Shown piece after piece: positions 52,828 through 60,578 of a stretch of 64,000 bases of DNA (its first letter is position 1; each line of letters starts with the position of its first letter). The DNA is taken from contig CABQJJ010000004.1 of NCBI GenBank assembly GCA_902464485.1, positions 17,790 to 81,789 of the forward strand, given 5' to 3'. A program made the translations under genes and the position numbers. The notes beneath the pieces are model-generated. The model did not search any database, was not told the origin of the DNA, and saw only the letters and a program-made list of their open reading frames with translations. This stretch comes from an uncultured Collinsella sp. (GTDB lineage Bacteria > Actinomycetota > Coriobacteriia > Coriobacteriales > Coriobacteriaceae).

Positions 52828-54786
52828 TCAGAACCCGTCGGGCGCGGCGGATACCTTGCGCTTCCTGCCGCCGGACGGCGACCCCTTGGGCTTTTTCGGC
52901 TTCTCCGGGATGCGCCACACCGGTGCCGGGGAGGTGTTCCGGACCTCCCCCTCGAGCGCCCGCGCGAGCAGCGCGCCCTCGGCCTCCGGCGACGTCATGC
53001 CGAGCAGCGGTCCCAGGAACGTCTCGGTGATGTCGCGGCTGGCGAGTGCCATCGGGCCCTCCGCGTCGATCACGAGCGCGCCGTTCTCGCGCGCGCTCCA
53101 GGCCATGAGCTCCGACGGGGTGATCAGCGGGCGGCGCGCCACGGAGAACGACTTGCCGGACGAGGAGCTCTGCGTCCCCTTGGTGGAGCTCTGCCCGGTC
53201 GTCTTGACGCTGTAGTCGCCGAGACGCTTGCTGATCTCCTCCGCCTCGCCGACGGACTCTACCGAGAGGACGACCTGGGTGCCGAGCAGCGCCAGCAGCG
53301 CGTCCGACTCCGCCCTGGAGTAACCGCATCGCGCCTCGAGCAGATGGGTGTTCTGGAGCACGAAGACGACGTGCAGCCCGATGCTGCGGACCTCCGCGAG
53401 GTCGCCCAGCAGGCGCGGGATCTTGGGGATGCCCGAGCCCTCGTCGATGGCGAGCAGGGTCTCCGCCGGCAGCCTGCCGCCTGACAGGCGCGCGGTCTCG
53501 CGCAGCGCCGACAGCGCCTGCGAGAATATGCACGAGACGAGTGCGCCGCGGTCGCCGCGGTCCGTCGCGCTGGCGATGTAGAGGATGGTGGGCTTGCGTC
53601 CGACCGATGCGAGGTCGACCTCGCCGTCCCAGAGCATGCGGCTGACGTCGTCGTCGCAGAAGGACATGAGGTAGTTGCGCGCGGTGGAGACGAGGGCCTC
53701 CCCTCCGCCGCCGTTCGACGAGGCGACGAGGAGGAACTGGCGCGCCGGGTTTCCCGTCGGCAGGTCCGCGGCGAGCTCCTCCAGCGACTTTACCGAGCTC
53801 TTCCCGTCGCGGGGCTCCAGGAGCGCGAGCACGGTCGATAGGTTCCGGGCGCTGTCAGGGATCCGCCCGTCCGCTATCGCGAGCAGGCAGAGGCCGGTCA
53901 GCAGGTTGCGGCTGGCGTCCGTGAAGAACCTCTGGCCGGAGGAGAAGGCGTCGGGCACGATGGCCGCCGACAGCTCGCGGAGCTCGGCCACGGCACCTGC
54001 GACGCCCTCGGTCCCGAGTGCCGCGATGGCGCGGTCGAGGGGGTTGAACCTCGCCGACTTGACGGGCTCGTCGAGCCGGATGGCGGCGACCTCCATCCCG
54101 GCCCTCCTGGCGAGCGGCTCGGTCCATGCGCGGATCTCGGACTTCGGGTCGTGGACGATGACGGACGTCGGGACCCCGTGGGCGTTGCGGTCGATCGCCG
54201 CGGCTATCGATGGTGCCAGAGCGCGCCTGGTCTTGCCGGCGTTGCTGCCCGCACGTATCAGGCTGTGGACGGCGGGGACCGTCGCCAGGCCGTCACCGAC
54301 GGAGCCCGCCACGATCACTCCCTTTGCGGCCTCGCGGCCGTCCCATACGGAGCACCTCCTCGCGACCCTGGAGGGCCTCGATTCGAGCCAGGCGTCCCCG
54401 TGCGTGCGCGTGGGCGCGCGGTCGCCGGCGAACGTCCCGTCGTGGAGTCTCGCCCATGAACGGCCCCACGAAATGAGGCCGAGAACGAGGATGGAGGCCG
54501 CGACGAGCGCGAGTGCCGCGAGCAGCTCGCCTGCCTCGCCCGACGCCGCCGCGTCGGCGGCCGCCTCGAGGGGGCCGCGGAAGACGTAGGCGGGCTCGGG
54601 GCCCGGGTCGGCCGTGGGCAGTCGCAGCAGGACGGAGAGGCCCGAGATGAGGGATGCGGTCCACCATCTGGCGTAGTCCCAGGCGCTGGCGCTCGCGACG
54701 CAGGCTATGACGGCGGCGACGCCGTGGCCCGCGAGCGTGCGGACGAGCTCCCTTCTCATGTCGTGGTTGAAGGATTTCGGTTTCAT
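52828..54786 (-). CDS. VirD4/TraG-like type IV coupling protein
   Basis: A 652-residue coupling ATPase linking the relaxase-DNA complex to a secretion channel. Two N-terminal membrane helices lie at about residues 18-40 and 80-105. Walker A is IRAGSNAGKTRRALAPS, and Walker B is LLAIDEGSGIPKIPRLL; HVVFVLQNTHLLEARCG and LGTQVVLSVESVGEAEEIS are typical of TraG/VirD4. ATG at 54786 overlaps the relaxase stop (ATGA), so a long open frame further upstream is not part of this protein. The C-terminus is basic and Pro-rich. Confidence 0.88.
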   Translation of the reverse strand: MKPKSFNHDMRRELVRTLAGHGVAAVIACVASASAWDYARWWTASLISGLSVLLRLPTADPGPEPAYVFRGPLEAAADAAASGEAGELLAALALVAASILVLGLISWGRSWARLHDGTFAGDRAPTRTHGDAWLESRPSRVARRCSVWDGREAAKGVIVAGSVGDGLATVPAVHSLIRAGSNAGKTRRALAPSIAAAIDRNAHGVPTSVIVHDPKSEIRAWTEPLARRAGMEVAAIRLDEPVKSARFNPLDRAIAALGTEGVAGAVAELRELSAAIVPDAFSSGQRFFTDASRNLLTGLCLLAIADGRIPDSARNLSTVLALLEPRDGKSSVKSLEELAADLPTGNPARQFLLVASSNGGGGEALVSTARNYLMSFCDDDVSRMLWDGEVDLASVGRKPTILYIASATDRGDRGALVSCIFSQALSALRETARLSGGRLPAETLLAIDEGSGIPKIPRLLGDLAEVRSIGLHVVFVLQNTHLLEARCGYSRAESDALLALLGTQVVLSVESVGEAEEISKRLGDYSVKTTGQSSTKGTQSSSSGKSFSVARRPLITPSELMAWSARENGALVIDAEGPMALASRDITETFLGPLLGMTSPEAEGALLARALEGEVRNTSPAPVWRIPEKPKKPKGSPSGGRKRKVSAAPDGF

Positions 54787-56126
54787 CTCGTGATCGTCCT
54801 CTCTATCCTGTTCGCTATCTTCAGCGCGGGGACGCTCGACGGCCCGGTGCCGCCGGAGGCGAGGACCCTCAGGGTCGCGGCGATGAGTTTCAGCGCCCTC
54901 TCGCCGGCCTCGTCTCCCATGTCGCGTCCTCTGTTGTCCCGTGTGGCTTCCCTGGCGACCAGGGTCGCCATCGCGGCGGCGCGCCCTAGGGCGGTGCCTG
55001 CCGACGGGGCGCGCCTGAATGCCCGGTCCGCCGTGGGACACCCCCTGAGGTCTGCCGGCTCGAGGGTCCGGCCGCGTGCGGCCTTTCGCGTGATCCTTTC
55101 GAGGCGCGTCTTCGGGATGCAGGCCCGGGCCTCGGTGGCGAGTCCGGCTTCCCGCCGCCTCTCCGTCGCGGGGCCGGTTTGGGGCGCGGCGCGTCGTGTC
55201 GGCACCTCCTCGCGAGCCGGCGTTCTGTCCGGGACCATGACCCGCAGCGCTGCGTTCTCGCACCGGAGGCCGAGGTCGGTGGCCGCCTTGTGGACGTAGG
55301 TGTCCCGCACCTCCCCGGTCAGGCACTTGAGACAGGCGCACCTCTCGACCGCCTTCCTGTGGCGGTCCAGCGCGCCGGCGAGCTCGGGGGAGTCGGATGC
55401 CGCCCGGTCGAGGGCCTCCCTCAGCGCGGCGGAGGCCTCCGGGTGGAAACGCCTGAGGTGGGCGGCCTCGATCCTTCCGTCCGGCGGCAGCTCGATATCG
55501 AAGCGGTTCCGGTCGATGCGGGCGACGGCGTCCAGCGCGGCCTCCCTCGCGAGGTCGCGCTCGATGTGCGCTTCCCGCAGCAGCGGTGCCATGGCCTTCG
55601 AGGAGATCTCGAGCCTGGCCGCCTCCATCTTCCCCTTTGGCAGCAGGGAGTCCCAGTCGCCCGAGCGGTCGACCGTGAGGATGTGGACGTGGTGGCTCGT
55701 GCCGTTGATGTGCATCGCCGCGTAGAACTCCACGCGGCTCTCGGGCACGCCGGTCATCTCGGAGAAGAGCCTCGGCCACTCGGAGCGCACCAGGGCCTGC
55801 CACGCATCCAGGCGGTCGAGGCCGGCACCAGGGGCGATGTCGTTCGGGACCGTGACGACGGTAGTCAGGACCGCGCCGCCGTTTTCCGCGATGGCGCGCC
55901 TCGCCTCGGCGACGGCGACCGGGCCGCCCACGCCCCAGAGGCCGCCGGTCGAGCCGGTCCTGTTCGCGGCGTAGGCGGCCAGGCCGTCCACGCCGAGCCT
56001 CCTGCCGTCGGCCTCGCTGACCTCGATGATGACGCCGCGGCGGGTGCCGGCGTATGCCGCCAGGCCCGCGGCGGACGCCCCCGCGCGGACGACGGAGTGG
56101 TTGACGATGACGGGCGGGCTAGCCAT
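54783..56126 (-). CDS. MobL/MobP-type relaxase
   Basis: A 447-residue relaxase that would nick oriT and remain bound to the transferred strand. The N-terminal motif VRAGASAAGLAAYAGTRRGV and the catalytic metal motif AAMHINGTSHHVHILTVD (H-x-x-x-HHVH) match the MobL/MobP2 group of Gram-positive elements. The C-terminal half is helical, Arg-rich and Ala-rich. It overlaps mobC by 8 bases and the coupling protein by ATGA, so the three form one operon. Confidence 0.85.
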   Translation of the reverse strand: MASPPVIVNHSVVRAGASAAGLAAYAGTRRGVIIEVSEADGRRLGVDGLAAYAANRTGSTGGLWGVGGPVAVAEARRAIAENGGAVLTTVVTVPNDIAPGAGLDRLDAWQALVRSEWPRLFSEMTGVPESRVEFYAAMHINGTSHHVHILTVDRSGDWDSLLPKGKMEAARLEISSKAMAPLLREAHIERDLAREAALDAVARIDRNRFDIELPPDGRIEAAHLRRFHPEASAALREALDRAASDSPELAGALDRHRKAVERCACLKCLTGEVRDTYVHKAATDLGLRCENAALRVMVPDRTPAREEVPTRRAAPQTGPATERRREAGLATEARACIPKTRLERITRKAARGRTLEPADLRGCPTADRAFRRAPSAGTALGRAAAMATLVAREATRDNRGRDMGDEAGERALKLIAATLRVLASGGTGPSSVPALKIANRIERTITR

Positions 56127-56580
56127 CGGCGCGCTCGCGCGCGTGGAGCTTCACCTCGTCGATGCGGCCGAGGCCGGCGCGGCTGAGCTCGCCGGCCTGC
56201 GCGAGGTAGTTCTTCCAGATGTCCGCGACGGGGACGTCGTCGAGCGAGGCGTAGGAGGCCTTGAGGACGTCGGCCGACATGAGGCCGGCCATGATGGCGG
56301 CGGTCATGGGGCGCGAGAGGACCGCGGCGATGCGGTCCTCGGTGGCGTCGAGCTTGCGCTCGATGTCGAGTGCGGCGATGTCCATGCGCGCGTCGACGAC
56401 GCCGCGGATGAGGCCCGCGACCTCGTTGCCGTAGAGGTCGAGCCCCTCCGCGGCGAGCGCCGAGCGCAGGAGAGAGCGGATCTCGTCGCTGACGTTGGAG
56501 TTGTCGAGCTCAGTCCGCGTCTTGAGGGCGGTGTAGAGCTTGTGGTCGATTTTTACGCTGATGGTTTTGGTTTCGTCCAT
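56119..56580 (-). CDS. MobC-like relaxosome accessory protein
   Basis: A 153-residue protein with an N-terminal ribbon-helix-helix: TKTISVKIDHKLYTALKTRT and DNSNVSDEIRSLLRSAL. The rest is helical (AALDIERKLDATEDRIAAVL). Its place directly before the relaxase, in the same operon, makes it the DNA-binding accessory that opens oriT. GAGGAGACCCT is the ribosome site. oriT is expected near this end; I could not identify it with confidence. Confidence 0.75.
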   Translation of the reverse strand: MDETKTISVKIDHKLYTALKTRTELDNSNVSDEIRSLLRSALAAEGLDLYGNEVAGLIRGVVDARMDIAALDIERKLDATEDRIAAVLSRPMTAAIMAGLMSADVLKASYASLDDVPVADIWKNYLAQAGELSRAGLGRIDEVKLHARERADG

Positions 56581-56596
56581 AGGGTCTCCTCATAAA

Positions 56597-56620
56597 AACA
56601 GGGGGCCGTTTGGCCCCCTG
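56597..56620 (-). terminator. Terminator upstream of mobC
   Basis: On the minus strand CAGGGGGCC pairs with GGCCCCCTG around AAAC and is followed by TTTTTAT. It ends the small upstream operon just before the MobC-like gene. Confidence 0.85.
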
Positions 56621-56626
56621 TGGTGT

Positions 56627-56785
56627 CTATTCGTCTTCCGTGTGTGTAATCGGATAGCCTTTTGGCGCTTTAGCCTCCGGCAAGGGCGTATATGCGATGA
56701 GCTCGTTTTTCATTCGGACGGCATCGAAATCAATCAACTCTGCAATTAGTTCAATGGGTCCGGCGCTGGATTTGTTAATGCCCAT
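56627..56785 (-). CDS. 52-residue protein upstream of the mob operon
   Basis: A short frame beginning MGINKSSAGPIELIAELIDF at 56785 with CTCGGAGCAAAC before it and ending just ahead of the terminator at 56597. The product has an amphipathic N-terminal helix and an end rich in Pro and Lys. No family recognised. It follows the excisionase-like gene by 43 bases on the same strand. Confidence 0.5.
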   Translation of the reverse strand: MGINKSSAGPIELIAELIDFDAVRMKNELIAYTPLPEAKAPKGYPITHTEDE

Positions 56786-56828
56786 GTTTGCTCCGAGCTC
56801 AGTTGGTCTTAGCCGGCGCTCGCCACAT

Positions 56829-57035
56829 TCAGTTGACGCCGATGTAGCTAAGAACGCTGTCGCGATTGATGCGCCACAGCTTCCCGCACTTCACGGCTTT
56901 GAACGTTCCGTTCTGGCAGAGCCTGTAGACGGAGCGGTCGCTGATACCGAGCAGGTGGGCGACAGGCATCGGATCAACGATGTCTGGCATCGTGCGAAAA
57001 GCATCAAGAGTGATGCGTCTGCTCTCAACTTCCAT
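56829..57035 (-). CDS. Excisionase-family helix-turn-helix protein
   Basis: A 68-residue DNA-binding protein of the excisionase/helix_turn_helix_17 type: MPVAHLLGISDRSVYRLCQN followed by GTFKAVKCGKLWRINRDSVLSYIG. Such proteins steer the integrase toward excision. AAAGGAGGTCGAA precedes the ATG. It lies next to the integrase gene on the same strand, the usual place for xis. Confidence 0.78.
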   Translation of the reverse strand: MEVESRRITLDAFRTMPDIVDPMPVAHLLGISDRSVYRLCQNGTFKAVKCGKLWRINRDSVLSYIGVN

Positions 57036-57172
57036 TTCGACCTCCTTTCTGTCTGCTGCCGTCTCTTTGAGATCTAGTCTGGAGCGTCTTGGGCGACGGA
57101 TTCAAAAACGCGGTCATGGCGGACGATACGGACCCGATGGACTGAAATGACTTACTACGGGAAGGTATAGGA

Positions 57173-57201
57173 AAGGCCGCGATGCAGTATCGCGGCCTTC
57201 G
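57173..57201 (-). terminator. Terminator of the integrase gene
   Basis: AAGGCCGCGA and TCGCGGCCTT enclose a short loop; on the minus strand TTTCC follows. The 57036-57172 space shows nothing else I can name, but may hold integrase arm sites. Confidence 0.8.
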
Positions 57202-57209
57202 ATTAGGTC

Positions 57210-58436
57210 CTATCCAGCTTTTGGATACAATGAAGCGCTCTTATAAAGGCGTCCTAGGGCGTTCATTGCCGATGCAGTTGCCTTCGGGTCGGCGCTGGCG
57301 TATCTATCTAGGGTCATGGAGGCTTTGGAGTGACCCATCAGACTTGCGAGCGTTCTTGGGTCTACGCCGTTGGCGACAGCGTATGTTGCGAAGCTGTGTC
57401 TTAGGTTATGGAAGGTCACCGTGTTTCTATTTAATACTCCATGAAGGTTTAGCGCCTTGGAGAGCGCACGCCAGGCGTCATTGACCCTGGGCGGCTTGAG
57501 GAACGAGCCGTCGGGAAAGCCCAGCACGAACATCTCCCCGCTGAATTCAGTCCCAAGCCTGGTGCATTCTTCTTCCGTGTTTCGCTTGCGCGCGGCTAGA
57601 TCGTGCATGAGGTCCTCCGGGCAATTCGGAATTGTCCGTCTACTGCTGACGCTTTTGGGACCTTTGATGTAGAACTCGGTGTCGGTGTGCCCGATTGCGG
57701 CTTCCACGCGAATCGAGGAATGGGAAAAGTCGACACATTTCCACTTCAGGGCGCAAAGTTCACCTCGGCGGAGTCCTGTATACAGGGCGATTTTCGCGGC
57801 TAGAATTGCCGGGACATCTATGGATGCGTTGAGGGTGTTTATGACGCGCACCCTTTCCCTTCCGGTAAGTGAATTCGGTCGTCCGTAGTCGGCATCCTCG
57901 TTCTTGGGAACCTTGGCCCATGCGGCAACATTTTCCGAAACTAGCTTTTTCCTTAGCCCGTATTTCAATGAGCCCCTCAACAGCCTAAGGGAATTGCATG
58001 CAGTTGACCTCGCGTGCTTCTTCGCCATTACGCTGACCCATTCCTGAACGTCTTCTTCAGTCAGGTCCTCTAGGGGGATGCTGCCAATATAAGGTTCGAT
58101 GTTTCGGCGGAGCATGCCTGAATAGCCGGTTGCGGTTGAACGCGCGATGTCGGCGCACTCCATTGTTATATAGCTAGACACTAGTTCGGCGACTGAAATC
58201 GAGCTCGTTGGTTTCATTGCCTCGGCTTCCGCTTCTGCATTCAGGTGAGCGCGGATGGCCTCGGCTTCCACCATTGCAGCATCACGATGTTTATGGCTTC
58301 GACCTTTATCGCGGCCTCGATGCTCAAGAAGTTGGGTCTTCTTGCGCCAGGCTCCATCCTCGAAGTAGGGGAACTGCGCGCGCCAGCGGTCGCTCATGTA
58401 CTTATATATAGATGAGGTAGCGTATTTCTCTTCCAT
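57210..58436 (-). CDS. int: Tyrosine-type site-specific integrase
   Basis: A 408-residue integrase. An N-terminal arm-binding region (SIYKYMSDRWRAQFPYFEDG) is followed by a core-binding SAM-like domain (VAELVSSYITMECADIARST) and the catalytic domain, with Arg in LYTGLRRGELCALKW, H-x-x-R in FHNLRHSFATYAV, His in LMGHSKASM, and the Tyr nucleophile in LDRYASADP. All catalytic residues are present. ATG 58436 has CACGGAGGAACA. It ends the element 155 bases before attR and is expected to act on the 49-bp tRNA-Thr core. Confidence 0.95.
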   Translation of the reverse strand: MEEKYATSSIYKYMSDRWRAQFPYFEDGAWRKKTQLLEHRGRDKGRSHKHRDAAMVEAEAIRAHLNAEAEAEAMKPTSSISVAELVSSYITMECADIARSTATGYSGMLRRNIEPYIGSIPLEDLTEEDVQEWVSVMAKKHARSTACNSLRLLRGSLKYGLRKKLVSENVAAWAKVPKNEDADYGRPNSLTGRERVRVINTLNASIDVPAILAAKIALYTGLRRGELCALKWKCVDFSHSSIRVEAAIGHTDTEFYIKGPKSVSSRRTIPNCPEDLMHDLAARKRNTEEECTRLGTEFSGEMFVLGFPDGSFLKPPRVNDAWRALSKALNLHGVLNRNTVTFHNLRHSFATYAVANGVDPRTLASLMGHSKASMTLDRYASADPKATASAMNALGRLYKSASLYPKAG

Positions 58437-58590
58437 TGTTCCTCCGTGTGCAATCACGTGTGCAATGACTGTGCAATTTGACTGTTTCGGAGACGTCTCA
58501 AGTGAGACTATAGGCGGAAAATGAAAGAAAAACGCGAGGTCACGGTCGGCATAGTCGCAGATGAACGCTAATAAACGATAAGGAAACCGA

Positions 58591-58639
58591 TGTAATCAGT
58601 GGGTTGCAGGTTCGATTCCTGTCACTGGCTCCATGAAAG
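58591..58639 (+). mobile_element. attR core of the integrated element
   Basis: Exact copy of 44408-44456, holding the 3' half of tRNA-Thr without its 5' half. Confidence 0.93.
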
Positions 58640-58643
58640 TTTC

Positions 58644-58682
58644 GGGCTCTGTTCCTTGTGGGACAGGGCCCGTTTCTATTTA
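58644..58682 (+). terminator. Original terminator of tRNA-Thr, now behind attR
   Basis: GGGCTCTGTTCC and GGGACAGGGCCC form a stem followed by GTTTCTATTT. Confidence 0.85.
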
Positions 58683-58749
58683 TGTCGGTAAGTCAGCGGG
58701 TTTGGCGCCCATCCCGTTTTTTGGTTTGTCTCGTCCTCTAGTTTGTCTA

Positions 58750-58880
58750 AATCTGTAACACCAAGACCGATATTCGGCATCTAACTGTTACAGATTGAGA
58801 TGAAATTTAGGGTGTTTTAGGAATATCTCGATCTGTAACATGTAGAAGCGGAATAGGCTTCTTGCTGTTATAGATCGAGA
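58750..58880. repeat. Two tandem related hairpins
   Basis: Unit 1 has AATCTGTAAC (58750-58759) with GTTACAGATT (58787-58796); unit 2 has TCTCGATCTGTAAC (58826-58839) with GTTATAGATCGAGA (58867-58880). Each has a smaller hairpin in its loop. The 58640-59168 gap has no gene. Confidence 0.65.
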
Positions 58881-58913
58881 CAAGGGCGGGTGCGGACCTG
58901 GATGTCCTGCTCG

Positions 58914-58975
58914 AGCGTGGATTTCTGGACACGCGAGCGAAGAAAATCTCCCGACCGGAGAACGAGCGTGGATAA
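58914..58975. repeat. GAGCGTGGAT repeat pair
   Basis: CGAGCGTGGAT occurs at about 58912 and 58963, spaced by an imperfect palindrome; the same word recurs at 63015 and, inverted, at 63095. Confidence 0.5.
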
Positions 58976-59030
58976 TTAACTTGAATAGGGAGCTAAGGTA
59001 AACACCGATTGTCTATCGACGGCTTTAGAA

Positions 59031-59072
59031 ACAACGACCCCGATTTCATTGTGGAATCGGGGTCGTTTGTGC
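59031..59072 (-). terminator. Terminator of the PTS operon
   Basis: AACGACCCCGATT and AATCGGGGTCGTT form a 13-bp stem with a short loop and T-rich flanks, about 100 bases behind the PTS stop codon. Confidence 0.85.
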
Positions 59073-59168
59073 CTCAGGAATCCGAATGGATTAATCGAGC
59101 TCCTAAGGAACTTCTTGGGTTCTTGCTAATGATCTGCCGAGGATGTCCCCAATGCAAACAGCGGGCAT

Positions 59169-60569
59169 CTACTCAATATAGCTGGGGTTCTTCTTGATGA
59201 TCACGCGTGCAGCGATGAAGGAGACGACGATGGCGATGATGGCGACAACGCATGCCAGCACGAAGTTGCCCATGGACCCATCGGGAGCGATAAAGATGAG
59301 TGCCGAAAGAAGGCCGGGGCATGCTCCCGCAACATACTCTTTCAGAACAAAGATGCCTGCAGGGAGTCCAGCGCAGAGCGCGCCGATTGCCGTGCCGACA
59401 AGCAGGCGGGGACGCTCGATGAGGCAACCGTAGAACGCGGGCTCGGTTACGCCACAGAGTGCGGTGACGGCAACCGTGGTGACCATACCTCTCTTCTCTT
59501 TGTTTCCCTTCATGGCTGTTGCCAGGGCGAGGCTCGTGCCGCCAATGCAGAGGTTCGAGATGAATCCAAAGATAATGGGTGCCCAACCGAGTTGCGCCAG
59601 GCTCGTAACTTCGATTGCGATGTAAGCCTTATCGAGACCGAGCATGACGAAATAGGGGTTAAGGGCTGCCAGGATCGGAGTAGCGATAAATGCCACATTG
59701 TCCATAAGCCACGTGACGGCATCGCTCAGCGCGTATCCCATCATGCTGCCGGCGGGGCCAAGGATAATCAGCTCGACGGGCACGACGATGATCATGGTGA
59801 GCAGCGGCTTCAAGAACAGTTTGGTAACGTCGGGAATGATCTTCTGAAGGCTGCGGTCGACAAAATACATGAATACAACGCCCAGTACAATGGGCACTAC
59901 CGTACTCGAATAGTCGTTCGTCGGGATGGGAATACCAAGAAAGTCAAGACCCTCGGCACCGCTAATGGACGAGCTGATCATGATCGCGCCCAGCAATGCG
60001 CCCATGATGGGCTGCATCTTCATGACGGCTGCGAGCTGATAACCAAGATAAACGGGCAAGAAGCTAAACGAAGCGCTAAAGATCGCCAACAGGACCTGGG
60101 CGGTTCCGCTATCGGTGCTCAATCCGCAATAATTGACCAGGAGATTCTTGATCGAAAGAATGAGTCCGCCAACGATGAGCGCCGGGACGATGGGCATGAA
60201 TACCTGTGCAGAGACGTTCCCGAATTTCTCAATCAAGCCCATGGCAGTGTTACTGCTTTTAATTCCTTCTGCAAGGTCTTTGGCGGTTTGGGCATCGTCG
60301 GCAACCGTGCCACCGCCGACTTCGATTTCCGCGAAGTCGAGGAAGTCGTTGTAAGCCTCGGTGACGTTGGGGCCGATGATCACCTGAAGCTGGCCACCGC
60401 TGACTACTGCCCCGAGCGCCTGATCGGCCGATTTGGCGAGCTGGAGATCGATGATCGAGGTGTCTCGTGCGTCGATGCGAAGGCGCGTCGCACAATGAGT
60501 TACCGATGTAATGTTCTCTTTGCCGCCAACAGCCTTTAGGACTGTTTCGGACATTGCCTGATATTTCAT
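59169..60569 (-). CDS. Beta-glucoside-type PTS transporter subunit EIIBC
   Basis: A 466-residue PTS permease that takes up and phosphorylates a beta-glucoside. The EIIB domain at residues 1-90 carries the phosphorylated Cys in SVTHCATRLR. The EIIC domain has about ten helices with VFMPIVPALIVGGLILSIKN, the NPYFVMLGLDKAYIAIE region, and CGVTEPAFYGC near the end. No EIIA domain is attached, so it must borrow one. ATG 60569 follows TTAGGAGAAAGTG. It ends the operon after the glycosidase. Confidence 0.92.
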   Translation of the reverse strand: MKYQAMSETVLKAVGGKENITSVTHCATRLRIDARDTSIIDLQLAKSADQALGAVVSGGQLQVIIGPNVTEAYNDFLDFAEIEVGGGTVADDAQTAKDLAEGIKSSNTAMGLIEKFGNVSAQVFMPIVPALIVGGLILSIKNLLVNYCGLSTDSGTAQVLLAIFSASFSFLPVYLGYQLAAVMKMQPIMGALLGAIMISSSISGAEGLDFLGIPIPTNDYSSTVVPIVLGVVFMYFVDRSLQKIIPDVTKLFLKPLLTMIIVVPVELIILGPAGSMMGYALSDAVTWLMDNVAFIATPILAALNPYFVMLGLDKAYIAIEVTSLAQLGWAPIIFGFISNLCIGGTSLALATAMKGNKEKRGMVTTVAVTALCGVTEPAFYGCLIERPRLLVGTAIGALCAGLPAGIFVLKEYVAGACPGLLSALIFIAPDGSMGNFVLACVVAIIAIVVSFIAARVIIKKNPSYIE

Positions 60570-60578
60570 CACTTTCTC

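Larger units (their letters stand above)
44408..58639. mobile_element. 14.2-kb integrative mobilizable element in tRNA-Thr
   Basis: Bounded by a perfect 49-bp direct repeat (unit length 14,183 bp). A tyrosine integrase lies beside attR and reads away from it. Inside are two excisionase-like proteins, MobC-like, relaxase and VirD4-like coupling protein, an XRE regulator and cargo. No VirB4, VirB6 or lytic transglycosylase of a type IV channel is visible, so transfer would depend on a helper. Base composition is mosaic: the mobilisation block (52.8-56.6 kb) and the DUF2958 region are very GC-rich, the left end and the DUF1648 gene are AT-richer. Confidence 0.88.

Noticed and set aside
54787..55803. 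Upstream extension of the coupling-protein frame across the relaxase gene
   Set aside because: The Arg/Gly/Pro-rich translation is a shadow of the relaxase; ATG 54786 with ATGA overlap is the natural start.
44408..58639. Prophage instead of a mobilizable element
   Set aside because: No capsid, portal, terminase, tail or lysis genes; the relaxase and coupling protein mark a mobilizable element.
49837..58880. CRISPR array
   Set aside because: The repeats found here are pairs or isolated palindromes, not regularly spaced direct repeats with unique spacers, and no cas gene is present.
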